From the NCBI GenBank assembly GCA_029265355.1, contig JAJUJL010000009.1, positions 62,001-126,000 on the forward strand: DNA of 64,000 bases, in the 5' to 3' direction. Position 1 is the first letter of the stretch. Each line of letters opens with the position of its first letter. Below the pieces are notes generated by a model that saw only the letters and a program-made list of their open reading frames with translations, did not search any database and was not told the DNA's origin. Source of the stretch: Chloroflexota bacterium. Lineage in GTDB: Bacteria; Chloroflexota; Anaerolineae; Anaerolineales; UBA4823. The translations under genes and the position numbers were made by a program. Shown here piece after piece: positions 33,235 to 41,602 of this stretch.

Positions 33235-34329
33235 ATGCAGAGCGATGTGTGGTCTTGGGCAACTGGTAAACAGCCAGGCAAGTTAATCTCAAAAGAAACC
33301 CTCAACCATCCCAGGCTGATCGAGCTTGTCAGCGGGCTGAATGCTTACAAGCACACCCCTCAGGCATACCGGCACGCCTACCAGGCATTGGGTATCGATT
33401 TGATCAATCGCGTGCCGCTTGAAAACGCCCCGCTCCCCACCCCACCTGGCGAGATTCGTCGACACCCACTCCGACCTTACGATTATGCGCATCTTGGTGT
33501 GTACGACACCGTTATGCGCCATACTTATGCCTGTTCTTGCGTTGAAGAAGTTTGGGAGTTGGATGTTTCTGCCTTGGCGTACGAGGATTTGCTCACTCCT
33601 TCTCCACATCCATGTCAGGCTGCAGATGCTGCTACTCGCCAGGCATTCCTTGGAGAGGTTGGTTTATACTACCCCATGCTGTATACGACCTTGTTCATGT
33701 GGCCGGTGGAAGTGCTGGGGTGGGAAATTTTCTTGCTGGCAGCGGCTCTAGAACCTAGTCGATTTCATGATCACTTCCTGGTACCATGCACAGAAAAATC
33801 GCGCCGTCTGGTTGCCGAGCTGGCGCGCTGTGATTCACCCTTCGTTTTCGTTCACGATGATCTGGCATCTGCCAGCGGACCTGTTTTTCGTCCCTCCTGG
33901 TATGATGACTTCATATTCCCCCATTATCCGGAAATCTTTGCTCCGGCAAAGCAAGCCGGTAAGAAAATCATCCTGGTTGCGGATGGCAATTTGACCCGCT
34001 TCTTGCCGAAGCTTATCTGTAGCGGTGTAGACGGAATTATGTTCGAGAGCCCAGCTACGCCGCTGGAAGCAGTCATCGAGCACTTCGGGAATCCAGGACA
34101 GTATTTCATCGGAGGCATATCAACCACCCTGCTCACTTTTGGCAGCCCAGACGAAGTACGCCGGAGTGTATTCCGGGTCGCAAAACAGGCAGGCGACTTG
34201 CCCGGATTTGCCATAGCGAGCGGTGGTGGCTTGCACGGGAGTATACCGATCGAAAACCTGGAAGCCTATTTTGACGCTCGCGCTGAGATAGGTGCCACGC
34301 CTCGGTATTGGCGCACCTTCCTTTGCTAA
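33235..34329 (+). CDS. URO-D-fold protein C, unknown reaction
   Basis: 364 residues, clearly related to protein B in the C-terminal half (FVFVHDDLASASGPVFRPSWYDDFIFPHYPEIF and ILVADGNLTRFLPKLICSGVDGIMFES). At the H-x-C-G strand it has V-A-D-G-N, again lacking the zinc-binding His and Cys. N-terminal 120 residues diverge strongly, with several cysteines (ACSCVEEVW) of unclear role. Begins 13 bases after protein B; ATG 33231 is a close alternative start in another frame. Last gene of the operon. The stretch to the next gene holds the kinase promoter. Confidence 0.7.
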   Translation: MQSDVWSWATGKQPGKLISKETLNHPRLIELVSGLNAYKHTPQAYRHAYQALGIDLINRVPLENAPLPTPPGEIRRHPLRPYDYAHLGVYDTVMRHTYACSCVEEVWELDVSALAYEDLLTPSPHPCQAADAATRQAFLGEVGLYYPMLYTTLFMWPVEVLGWEIFLLAAALEPSRFHDHFLVPCTEKSRRLVAELARCDSPFVFVHDDLASASGPVFRPSWYDDFIFPHYPEIFAPAKQAGKKIILVADGNLTRFLPKLICSGVDGIMFESPATPLEAVIEHFGNPGQYFIGGISTTLLTFGSPDEVRRSVFRVAKQAGDLPGFAIASGGGLHGSIPIENLEAYFDARAEIGATPRYWRTFLC

Positions 34330-34425
34330 TAAATCACGGTTTTTGACGAGCTTTTCATGTCCTCCCAATTCGGTACTTGGTTAAGATTTCCATACAAAAT
34401 GGTGTCAAATTCCAACAATCCCGAC

Positions 34426-34453
34426 TTGACAGGTCTAATTTATACAGTATAAT
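34426..34453 (+). promoter_or_regulatory. sigma-70 promoter of the Ser/Thr kinase operon
   Basis: TTGACA (34426-34431), 16-base spacer and TATAAT (34448-34453): both hexamers are exact consensus, with a spacer one base short of optimal. Start of transcription expected near 34460, about 40 bases before the kinase ATG. Confidence 0.85.
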
Positions 34454-34501
34454 CCCGCCATTGGCCATCAGAAACAAGCAATCCAATGGGATGTGGGTTA
34501 T

Positions 34502-36328
34502 ATGAATGCACCAAGCTGGATCGGAAAAAGCCTGGGGGGGCGCTACTTGATCGAGCAGATGCTCGGTCAAGGCGGTATGTCGGCGGTGTACAAAGCCAAT
34601 GATCCAAATCTCAGAAGGGTCGTTGCGGTCAAACTCATCCATCCCCATCTCTCCGGAGACCCTCGCTTCCTGCACCGCTTCGAAGAAGAGGCTGCTGCTG
34701 TCGCCCAACTGCGCCATCCCAATATCATCCAGGTATTCGATTTTAACCGCGACGCGGATACCTATTACATGGTCATGGAGTTCATCGCCGGCGAAACCCT
34801 GCAAGACCGCTTGCGCCGCTATAATCGCTCAGGGCGCTTTATCCCACTCGGCAAGGCCGTTCATTACATTGACAACATCTGCGCTGCCATCGGCTATGCC
34901 CACAAGCGCGGCCTCATCCATCGAGATATCAAGCCTGCCAACATCATGATCGATGTCCACGACCAGGCGATCTTGATGGATTTTGGCATCGTCAAGATCG
35001 TGGGCGCCGAGAAGTTCACCGCCACCGGCGCAGTAGTGGGAACAGCTCTGTACCTCCCGCCAGAAGTGATCCGTGGCGAGACGCCAGACGCTCGCTCGGA
35101 TATCTATTCGCTCGGCGTTACCCTGTACGAGATTATCAGCGGGCGGCCTCCCTTCGAAGCCGATTCGGCCATGACGCTGATGATGATGCACTTGAACGAC
35201 CCGCTCCCCGACCTGGCTGCCCTGCGACCCGATACCCCCCCAGAATTGATCGCCATCGTCGAACGCGCCCTGGCGAAGGACAGGGACGATCGTTTCTCCA
35301 GCGCTGATGAGTTTTCCCAGGCATTGCAAGCGCTGCTGCCGCGCCTCGTCAGCCTGGATCCGGCAGGTACAGCCAGCGGTGTCCAATCCTCCCCTGCTGC
35401 GCAGGCTCCGATTGCGCCCGTCGCCGCCCAGCCTGCCACGGAAGTGGAACCACAGCCTCAGGCAAGACTCCGACCCGCTCAGGCGCCAGAACCAGCCGCG
35501 CCTTCTGCCTCCCCTGCGCCTGACTCGCTCACCAAGCGGCCCGTCGTAAAACCTCCCGCCGCCGCGCCGACCCAGGTATCACGCCCCACATCTGCCGCGA
35601 GCACCGCCGCGTCGTCGCCCGGGTCCCAGCTCCCCACCAAATCAGAACCACCAACGGTTACACCGCCTCAACAACCAGTAATCTCACCCGCCTCAACAGG
35701 GCGCGTTATACCTGGTCTCAGCCTGCGCAGCCCGCTGGTCATCGGCGCGGGGGTATTAACCATAGTGGTGCTTATCATCACAGGTATCTTGCTTTCCAGG
35801 AGCGCGCCAGCCGTCCAGCAGTCTGCTTCTGGAGGCACCCCGCCGGATGATACTCTCAGCAGCGCCCCTGCCACCGCCACGCTGCCAGCCCTGGCTGCCG
35901 CCAGCGAAATTCAAGCCACACCCACCGAGACCAGCGCACCCACGGCTACCATCACGAGCACGCCGCCCCCCACCCAAACACCCGCTCCGACAGATACGCC
36001 CACCATCACCCCCACTCCCACCCCAGACTTATTCGTGCTGATCAAGGGCATCACCATCGAGAACAACGCTTACGTTGTGGATTACGAAACCTTCGGCTAC
36101 ACCGAACAGCTTCCCGGAATGCATGTGCACTTCTTCTATGATACGGTCCTGCCCGAGAATGCTGGCATGCCCGGTTCCGGCCCCTGGAAGCTCTACGGGG
36201 GACCACGGCCATTCAAGGATTACCTGGTGAGCAGCCGCCCTCTGCAGGCAACCAGCATGTGCGCCCTGGTCGCCAATGCCGACCATTCCGTGATCCAAAA
36301 CTCTGGCACATGCTTTACTTTACCGTAA
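34502..36328 (+). CDS. transmembrane Ser/Thr protein kinase (PknB-like)
   Basis: Phosphorylates proteins on Ser/Thr. 608 residues: N-terminal Hanks-type kinase domain (about 15-285) with glycine loop GQGGMSAV, Lys44 (VAVKLI), catalytic Asp142 in HRDIKPANI, DFGI, activation-loop TATGAVVGTALYLPPE, and R in DDRFSSADEFSQAL. A Pro/Ala/Thr-rich cytoplasmic linker (about 290-400), one membrane helix (about 406-426, VIGAGVLTIVVLIITGILL), a Thr/Pro-rich stalk and an extracellular beta-domain (about 505-608) of unknown ligand. No PASTA repeats. Downstream FHA-FHA-lipase gene starts ten bases after the stop; FHA domains bind phosphothreonine, so that protein is its obvious partner or substrate. Confidence 0.92.
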   Translation: MNAPSWIGKSLGGRYLIEQMLGQGGMSAVYKANDPNLRRVVAVKLIHPHLSGDPRFLHRFEEEAAAVAQLRHPNIIQVFDFNRDADTYYMVMEFIAGETLQDRLRRYNRSGRFIPLGKAVHYIDNICAAIGYAHKRGLIHRDIKPANIMIDVHDQAILMDFGIVKIVGAEKFTATGAVVGTALYLPPEVIRGETPDARSDIYSLGVTLYEIISGRPPFEADSAMTLMMMHLNDPLPDLAALRPDTPPELIAIVERALAKDRDDRFSSADEFSQALQALLPRLVSLDPAGTASGVQSSPAAQAPIAPVAAQPATEVEPQPQARLRPAQAPEPAAPSASPAPDSLTKRPVVKPPAAAPTQVSRPTSAASTAASSPGSQLPTKSEPPTVTPPQQPVISPASTGRVIPGLSLRSPLVIGAGVLTIVVLIITGILLSRSAPAVQQSASGGTPPDDTLSSAPATATLPALAAASEIQATPTETSAPTATITSTPPPTQTPAPTDTPTITPTPTPDLFVLIKGITIENNAYVVDYETFGYTEQLPGMHVHFFYDTVLPENAGMPGSGPWKLYGGPRPFKDYLVSSRPLQATSMCALVANADHSVIQNSGTCFTLP

Positions 36329-36338
36329 GGACAATCCT

Positions 36339-38039
36339 ATGCTCGAAGACCAGTTCGGTAAGCTGATCGTTACCCTGCCTGACCAGTTGGTGCAGGAGTT
36401 CGATTTGGGTAAGTCCAGCATCGAGATCGGGCGCGCCATGCATAACGATATCATCCTGAATGACGTGCGCGTTTCGCGCCTGCATGCGCGGTTAGAGTTC
36501 ACCCCAACTGGCTGCCATCTCACCGACCTGGGCTCTTCGAACGGAACATACTTGAATGGGAAACCCGTCAAAGAGGCTTTGCTCAAACCTGGCGATCTGA
36601 TCACGATGGGCAGTTCGACCTTAACGTACGAAAGCCAGCAGCCAATCAGCGATCCAGGCATGACCGTCATCGACGATCTCAGCGACCTGGAAATGACCAT
36701 GGCGCAAATCTCACTGCCGGTGAACGTCAATGAGACCGGTGGGCCACGCCTGGTGGTGCACACCGCCGAAAAAATTTGGGAAATCCCCCTCGATGAATAC
36801 GACAGCTTGAGGATTGGTCGCTCCGCGGAGAACGAAATTGTTCTCGATCTCCCGAAAATCTCGCGCACCCATGTCGTCATCTTCCGGCGAGGAAACACAT
36901 TCATTATCCAGGATCAAAACAGCACCAATGGCACCTGGCTGGGCGACCAGCGCATTCAAGAGCAGGCGCTGGAAGACGGGCAATCTCTGCGCATTGGCGA
37001 CGCTCGCTTGATCTTCAAGAACGGCTTCAGCGGCGAATCCTTGACCATGGCAGATCTCTCCCCGCTGGAGCTGCGCCAACGCCTGCCGGTGGTTTTCGTG
37101 CCTGGATTGATGGGTTCCCAGTTGTGGCGTGGCAGCGAGTGCGTGTGGCCCAATCTGAAAGTCTTATTCACCAATCCTGAGATTTACGCCTACCCTGGCG
37201 ACATTCCATTAGAACCGCGCGGCATTCTTGAGCAGGTGGTTATCGTACCCAACCTGGTCAAGCTGGACCAGTACAACCGGCTGGGCGATTACCTGGTAGA
37301 AGACCTGGGTTACACCCGCGGCGCTGACTTCTTCGAGTTCGCCTACGATTGGCGCCAGGATGTGCGTTTCTCGGCGCGCCAGCTCTCCCAGGCCATACAG
37401 GATTGGAAAATCCAGCCGCCTTTCATCCTCATTGCCCACTCGCTGGGTACTCTGGTCAGCCGATATTACGTGGAACGTCTAGGCGGCAAGCAACTCGTCG
37501 AACGGTTGATCCTGATGGGTGGGCCGCATATTGGCACACCCGCTGGCCTGACCAGCCTGACCATCGGCCCCAATCTATTGCCATTTGGCTTGATGGGTGA
37601 GCGGTTGCGCCGCGTGGTGGCGAGCTTTCCCTCTGCCTACCAGATCATCCCGGAATATGCCTGCGGCACCGACCAACAGGGGAACAAAATCAACTTCTTG
37701 CAGAATGAAAGCTGGGTGCAACCAGAACAGCTCCCATTGTTGCGGGCCGCGCGAGAATTCCGCCGCGAATTGGGTAAACAGCCCAGTGTGCCTTGCGTAT
37801 CGATTTTCGGCTATGGGCTGAAGACCGTGGCAAATGTCAATATCCAGACCGGACCAGATGGCGGTTTGAAAAATGTGATGTACATCGCTGAACCAAGCGG
37901 TGATGACTCTGTGCCCCAACACAGCGCATTCCTGCCCGGCTCCGAGATCCACCCGGTCAAGCAGCATCATGGCGCGCTGTTTGTCGATAGCGACGTCAAA
38001 ATGCGCCTGAAACTCGAGCTACTCGGCAGACACTCTTAA
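36339..38039 (+). CDS. FHA-FHA-alpha/beta-hydrolase (lipase/LCAT-like) fusion
   Basis: 566 residues. FHA domain 1 (about 10-100): IEIGRAMHNDIILNDVRVSR LHARLEF with S-R and N-G-T-Y. FHA domain 2 (about 145-225): LRIGRSAENEIVL, ISRTHVVI and NSTNGTWLG. Both retain the R-x-N/S-R-x-H phosphothreonine pocket. The C-terminal 330 residues are a lecithin:cholesterol-acyltransferase/lipase-like hydrolase: PVVFVPGLMGSQLW (oxyanion region), nucleophile elbow AHSLG with Ser368, then GGPHIGTPAG. A late Asp and His (DDSVPQHSAF, KQHHGALF) would complete the triad. No signal peptide, so a cytosolic enzyme. Fusion of phosphothreonine readers to a lipase next to a kinase implies regulation by phosphorylation. 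RBS: AAGGACA-type before ATG 36339. Confidence 0.85.
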   Translation: MLEDQFGKLIVTLPDQLVQEFDLGKSSIEIGRAMHNDIILNDVRVSRLHARLEFTPTGCHLTDLGSSNGTYLNGKPVKEALLKPGDLITMGSSTLTYESQQPISDPGMTVIDDLSDLEMTMAQISLPVNVNETGGPRLVVHTAEKIWEIPLDEYDSLRIGRSAENEIVLDLPKISRTHVVIFRRGNTFIIQDQNSTNGTWLGDQRIQEQALEDGQSLRIGDARLIFKNGFSGESLTMADLSPLELRQRLPVVFVPGLMGSQLWRGSECVWPNLKVLFTNPEIYAYPGDIPLEPRGILEQVVIVPNLVKLDQYNRLGDYLVEDLGYTRGADFFEFAYDWRQDVRFSARQLSQAIQDWKIQPPFILIAHSLGTLVSRYYVERLGGKQLVERLILMGGPHIGTPAGLTSLTIGPNLLPFGLMGERLRRVVASFPSAYQIIPEYACGTDQQGNKINFLQNESWVQPEQLPLLRAAREFRRELGKQPSVPCVSIFGYGLKTVANVNIQTGPDGGLKNVMYIAEPSGDDSVPQHSAFLPGSEIHPVKQHHGALFVDSDVKMRLKLELLGRHS

Positions 38040-38082
38040 ACCATCGACGCGCCTACCTTCACCGTTCCATTCGCTCGGTGAT

Positions 38083-38361
38083 TCAACGCTTACCCCCGGC
38101 AATGCTCGGCACAATGCGCAGCACGTCTGCCTCAGCTAAGCGCGTCGCCAGCCCATCCAGATCCTTGATGTGTATCCCATTGACGAACAGGTTTACGAAA
38201 GGGCGCAACTGCCCCTTCGGGTTGAGCAAATGCGGGCGCAAGCCCGGATGCCGTTTCAGCAGGGCATCCACAGCCTGCGCCACATTTTCTGCCTCCACAG
38301 TCATCTCGCCCATTCCCTCGCAGTAGGGACGATAGGGCGTGGGAATTAGAATGACCGCCAT
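38083..38361 (-). CDS. MoaD/ThiS-like ubiquitin-fold protein with GG-Lys-Arg tail
   Basis: 92 residues of beta-grasp fold, the sulfur-carrier family of molybdopterin/thiamin biosynthesis. The end reads VPSIAGGKR: the C-terminal Gly-Gly that is normally thiocarboxylated is followed by two extra residues, which would need trimming or mean another role. Such MoaD-like genes often accompany aldehyde ferredoxin oxidoreductase genes, whose tungsten-pterin cofactor they may help make. It is the last gene of the polyamine operon and starts five bases after the aminotransferase stop. Confidence 0.78.
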   Translation of the reverse strand: MAVILIPTPYRPYCEGMGEMTVEAENVAQAVDALLKRHPGLRPHLLNPKGQLRPFVNLFVNGIHIKDLDGLATRLAEADVLRIVPSIAGGKR

Positions 38362-38365
38362 CCGC

Positions 38366-39643
38366 TTATCGACTTATCTCCGCAAGGGCTTCTTCAAATA
38401 TGCGTAAGCCCTGGTTGATTTGCGCCTCGTTCACCACCAGCGGCGGGATCCAACGGATCGTGTTATCCCAAGGACCGCAGGTCAAGAGCAGCAGGTTGCG
38501 CTCGTAGGCAGCGTGCACAATCGCCTTAGCAGTTTGCTTATCTGGCTTATGCGTCACTGGATCGCGAAACTCGCTGGCAACCATCAGGCCTAAACCACGC
38601 ACATCGCCAATTACCGGGTATGCTTCCTGCAAATGGCGCAGACCCGTCATGAGCTGCTCGCCTCGTTGACGAGCGTTCTCGAGCATATTGTCGGCTTTCA
38701 TTGCCTGTATGGTAGCGACCGCCGCAGCCGCCGCAACCGGGTTGCCGCCGTATGTGCCCCCGTGCGAACCAGTCGCCCATTTTTTCATCAGCTCCATGCG
38801 GCTAAAGACCCCAGAGATCGGCATACCCGAGCCAAGCCCCTTAGCCACTGTGATGATATCCGGCAGGATGCCGAAATGCTCGTAACCAAACCAGCGGCCT
38901 GTCCGCCCAAACCCGGATTGAATCTCGTCGGCGATGAGCAGGATATTGTGCTGATCGCATAGCTTTCTAAGCCCCTGCATAAAGCTGACCGGCGGGACGA
39001 CGTAGCCACCCTCACCCAACACCGGCTCGATGAGCATCGCAGCGGTCTCCTGCGGCGAGGTTTGGGTGATCAACAGGTATTCCAGCTCCTCCAAGCACCA
39101 GCGGCTGGTCTCTTCTTCCGACCACCCGTAACGATAGGCATACGGGAACGGCGCAACAAACACGCCCGCCATCAGCGGCTGGTAACCCAGGCGGTAGATG
39201 GTCTTTGAGGTGGTCAACGACATCGTGCCCACCGTCCGACCGTGGAAGCTGCCCTGGAAGACGATGATATTGGTGCGCCCCGTGACCTGGCGAGCCAGCT
39301 TGATGGCACCCTCCACCGCCTCCGCGCCGGAGTTGCTGAAGAAATAGGCATCGATCTCGGGCGGCAAAATGCTGCGCACCTCGCTGGCAAGCTGCAGCAG
39401 CGGTTCGTGCAGCACAATGTTCACCTGCCCATGCAGCAGCTTTGCGGCTTGCGCCTGCACTGCTTGAACCACGTGCGGGTGGCAGTGACCGGTGTTGGTC
39501 ACCCCGATGCCACAGGTGAAATCCAGGTAGGCTTTGCCTTGCTGGTCGTACAGGTAGCAACCCTCGCCACGCGCTGCGATGATGGGTGTATAGTGCGTCC
39601 AGACAGGCGATAAGTGATGGATAGAGGCTTCCAAATCAGTCAT
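38366..39643 (-). CDS. class III aminotransferase, GABA aminotransferase-like
   Basis: PLP-dependent transfer of an omega-amino group, probably 4-aminobutyrate to 2-oxoglutarate giving succinate semialdehyde and glutamate. 425 residues with the class III pattern: FFSNSGAEAVEGAIK, FHGRTVG, EPVLGEGGY, ADEIQSGFGRTG and Schiff-base Lys268 in TVAKGLGSG. Ornithine or acetylornithine aminotransferase are alternatives by sequence, but the polyamine context favours GABA. Downstream of the aldehyde oxidoreductase by 12 bases; MoaD-like gene follows. Confidence 0.85.
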   Translation of the reverse strand: MTDLEASIHHLSPVWTHYTPIIAARGEGCYLYDQQGKAYLDFTCGIGVTNTGHCHPHVVQAVQAQAAKLLHGQVNIVLHEPLLQLASEVRSILPPEIDAYFFSNSGAEAVEGAIKLARQVTGRTNIIVFQGSFHGRTVGTMSLTTSKTIYRLGYQPLMAGVFVAPFPYAYRYGWSEEETSRWCLEELEYLLITQTSPQETAAMLIEPVLGEGGYVVPPVSFMQGLRKLCDQHNILLIADEIQSGFGRTGRWFGYEHFGILPDIITVAKGLGSGMPISGVFSRMELMKKWATGSHGGTYGGNPVAAAAAVATIQAMKADNMLENARQRGEQLMTGLRHLQEAYPVIGDVRGLGLMVASEFRDPVTHKPDKQTAKAIVHAAYERNLLLLTCGPWDNTIRWIPPLVVNEAQINQGLRIFEEALAEISR

Positions 39644-39655
39644 TTCCGCTCCGCT

Positions 39656-41578
39656 CTATGCTGGCAGATAATCGGCAGCCCATTCGATTCCAATGGAAGC
39701 CAGCTTCTCACGCGTCGGTAGACCAGCTGACGTCCATCCCACGTTTTGGTAATAGGTATCCAGCACCTGTTCGAACTGCGCTGGGTCGATGGCGTAGCCT
39801 GCTGTTGGCCCAGTGCCCTGCAGCGCCTTGAAGAACTTCTTTGGCAGGCGATCCTGTTTGCGATCCAGGCCTTCGCGGGCATTGAACACGCGCAGCAGAT
39901 TCAAGCGGCGCTCGCCAGCTTGCACCAACTCATCCAGAGTGACATCCCAACCGGTCACCGCCCGCACAAGTTCGACGATTTCCGCCGGGCCGTAGAGTGT
40001 CCAGGCGGGTCCCCACACGAACTGGCACAATTCCAATGTGTCCAATAAGCTGTAAAAGATGTGAGTCTTAGAAGCAAAGCGAATCTTCTCCGCATCCAGG
40101 CTCCCTGGTGCAGGGGGATTGGTCAGCCCCAGCAGCGCCAGGCGTTCTGCATACAACGGTGAGATCTCCCCTTCGTACATCGGGTCATGTTCTGAGGATT
40201 GGTGATCGGCGCCAAATGGGTTGACTGCGTAGATCAGTCCCAGCGATTTCTTAGCCTGCGGCATGTGCGCTGGCGCTTCCGACCCTTTGACCGTCACCAG
40301 GCAATCTTCAGCAGCCGGACCCCAGACTTTTGCAGCCCCTTGCGAACCCAGCGCCAAAACCTGCCCCAGCGGGCCGGAGTTGGTGACCATCTGGCGCAGC
40401 GCCTGCAGCATGGCATCTGCATCGCCAAATTTCAGTGCCAGTCCACCGGTTTGCTCCAGGCCGATGATGCCTTTCTCGAAGCACTCCATGGCGAATGCAA
40501 TCGTCGCTCCTGCCGCGATGGTGTCCACACCGTATTCATTGCAGATCTGGTTTGCCAATGCAATCGCCGGCAGATCGCTGACCGCGCAGTAGGATCCGAA
40601 CGTGCTCAGAGTCTCATACTCTGGACCACCATACAGAGGATCCACTGGATAGGCGCCGTCCTTGACTTCCACCACCCGTTTACAGCGCACCACGCAGGCA
40701 TAGCAGGTGTCATTCTCTTTGAGAATTGTCTCTGCCATAACTTCACCAGAAATCGGCTCTGCATTTTCAAACTGGCCTTCGTTGTAGTTGCGCGTGGGCA
40801 ATGAGCCAATCGTGTTCTGGAAAATCAACACACTGGCGGTGCCAAATTTCTGCAATCCATCCACATCCGGGTTATCTGGCAGCAGCTTCGGACCCACCTT
40901 GTTCAGCGCAGCTAAAGCTTTGGTGTCGAACACCCGCACGCGCTGCTTCCCGCGCACCACAATGGCTTTCAAGTTCTTGGAAGCCATCACCAACCCCATG
41001 CCGGTGCGCCCGTTGTTGCGGTTGGCCATATTCACCAGGCTGGCGAATCGCACGCCCTTTTCCGCAGCGATGCCGCACTGCAACACCTCTGCCTTTTCAT
41101 CGCCCACTTCTTGCTTCAGGATGGTATCCACTTCACCCGTGATTTTGCCCATCAGGTGCGAAGCATCGTGCAGGCTGGCTTTTCCGTGCAGTATCTTCAG
41201 ATAGACCGGTTTTGGAGAGCGGCCGCGCAGCACAATGCCATCGAAGCCGGCAAACTTAAGCTCAGCCGGGAAAAATCCGCCCGCCTGCGAATCGCCGATC
41301 GCTCCGGTCAACGGCGATCTGGCATTGGCATTGATGCGACTCTGTCCTGAAATCGGCGCGCCGGTGGTGACGGAGGTCATCAGCGCTAACACATTTTCAG
41401 GCCCAGTAGGGTTAGCGCCGCGCGGCGTATCGCGCAGCACATAGTACATGCCCATGGCGCTGCCGCCCAGGTAAGTGCGGTAGAAATTTTCATCCGGCGT
41501 TTCGATTTCCAGCCTGCCATTGGTCAAGTCGACATGCAAAATTTTTCCCATGTAGCCATAAGCCGATTCTGTCGTCAT
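39656..41578 (-). CDS. aldehyde:ferredoxin oxidoreductase (tungsten/molybdenum bis-pterin)
   Basis: Oxidises aldehydes to carboxylic acids with ferredoxin as acceptor. 640 residues, the family length, with ARSPLTGAIGDSQAGG (pterin-binding), FASLVNMANRNNGRTGMG, [4Fe-4S] cysteines Cys292-x2-Cys295-x3-Cys299 (CYACVVRC) and a late Cys in LELCQFVWG. Metal is W or Mo bound by two metallopterins; the choice is not visible from sequence. No signal peptide. In this operon the natural substrates are 4-aminobutyraldehyde (made by the putrescine aminotransferase) and succinate semialdehyde. No NAD-aldehyde dehydrogenase is present in the locus. SD GGAGG-type before the ATG. Confidence 0.92.
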   Translation of the reverse strand: MTTESAYGYMGKILHVDLTNGRLEIETPDENFYRTYLGGSAMGMYYVLRDTPRGANPTGPENVLALMTSVTTGAPISGQSRINANARSPLTGAIGDSQAGGFFPAELKFAGFDGIVLRGRSPKPVYLKILHGKASLHDASHLMGKITGEVDTILKQEVGDEKAEVLQCGIAAEKGVRFASLVNMANRNNGRTGMGLVMASKNLKAIVVRGKQRVRVFDTKALAALNKVGPKLLPDNPDVDGLQKFGTASVLIFQNTIGSLPTRNYNEGQFENAEPISGEVMAETILKENDTCYACVVRCKRVVEVKDGAYPVDPLYGGPEYETLSTFGSYCAVSDLPAIALANQICNEYGVDTIAAGATIAFAMECFEKGIIGLEQTGGLALKFGDADAMLQALRQMVTNSGPLGQVLALGSQGAAKVWGPAAEDCLVTVKGSEAPAHMPQAKKSLGLIYAVNPFGADHQSSEHDPMYEGEISPLYAERLALLGLTNPPAPGSLDAEKIRFASKTHIFYSLLDTLELCQFVWGPAWTLYGPAEIVELVRAVTGWDVTLDELVQAGERRLNLLRVFNAREGLDRKQDRLPKKFFKALQGTGPTAGYAIDPAQFEQVLDTYYQNVGWTSAGLPTREKLASIGIEWAADYLPA

Positions 41579-41602
41579 ACACTCCTCCGGAATATCGAAG
41601 TC

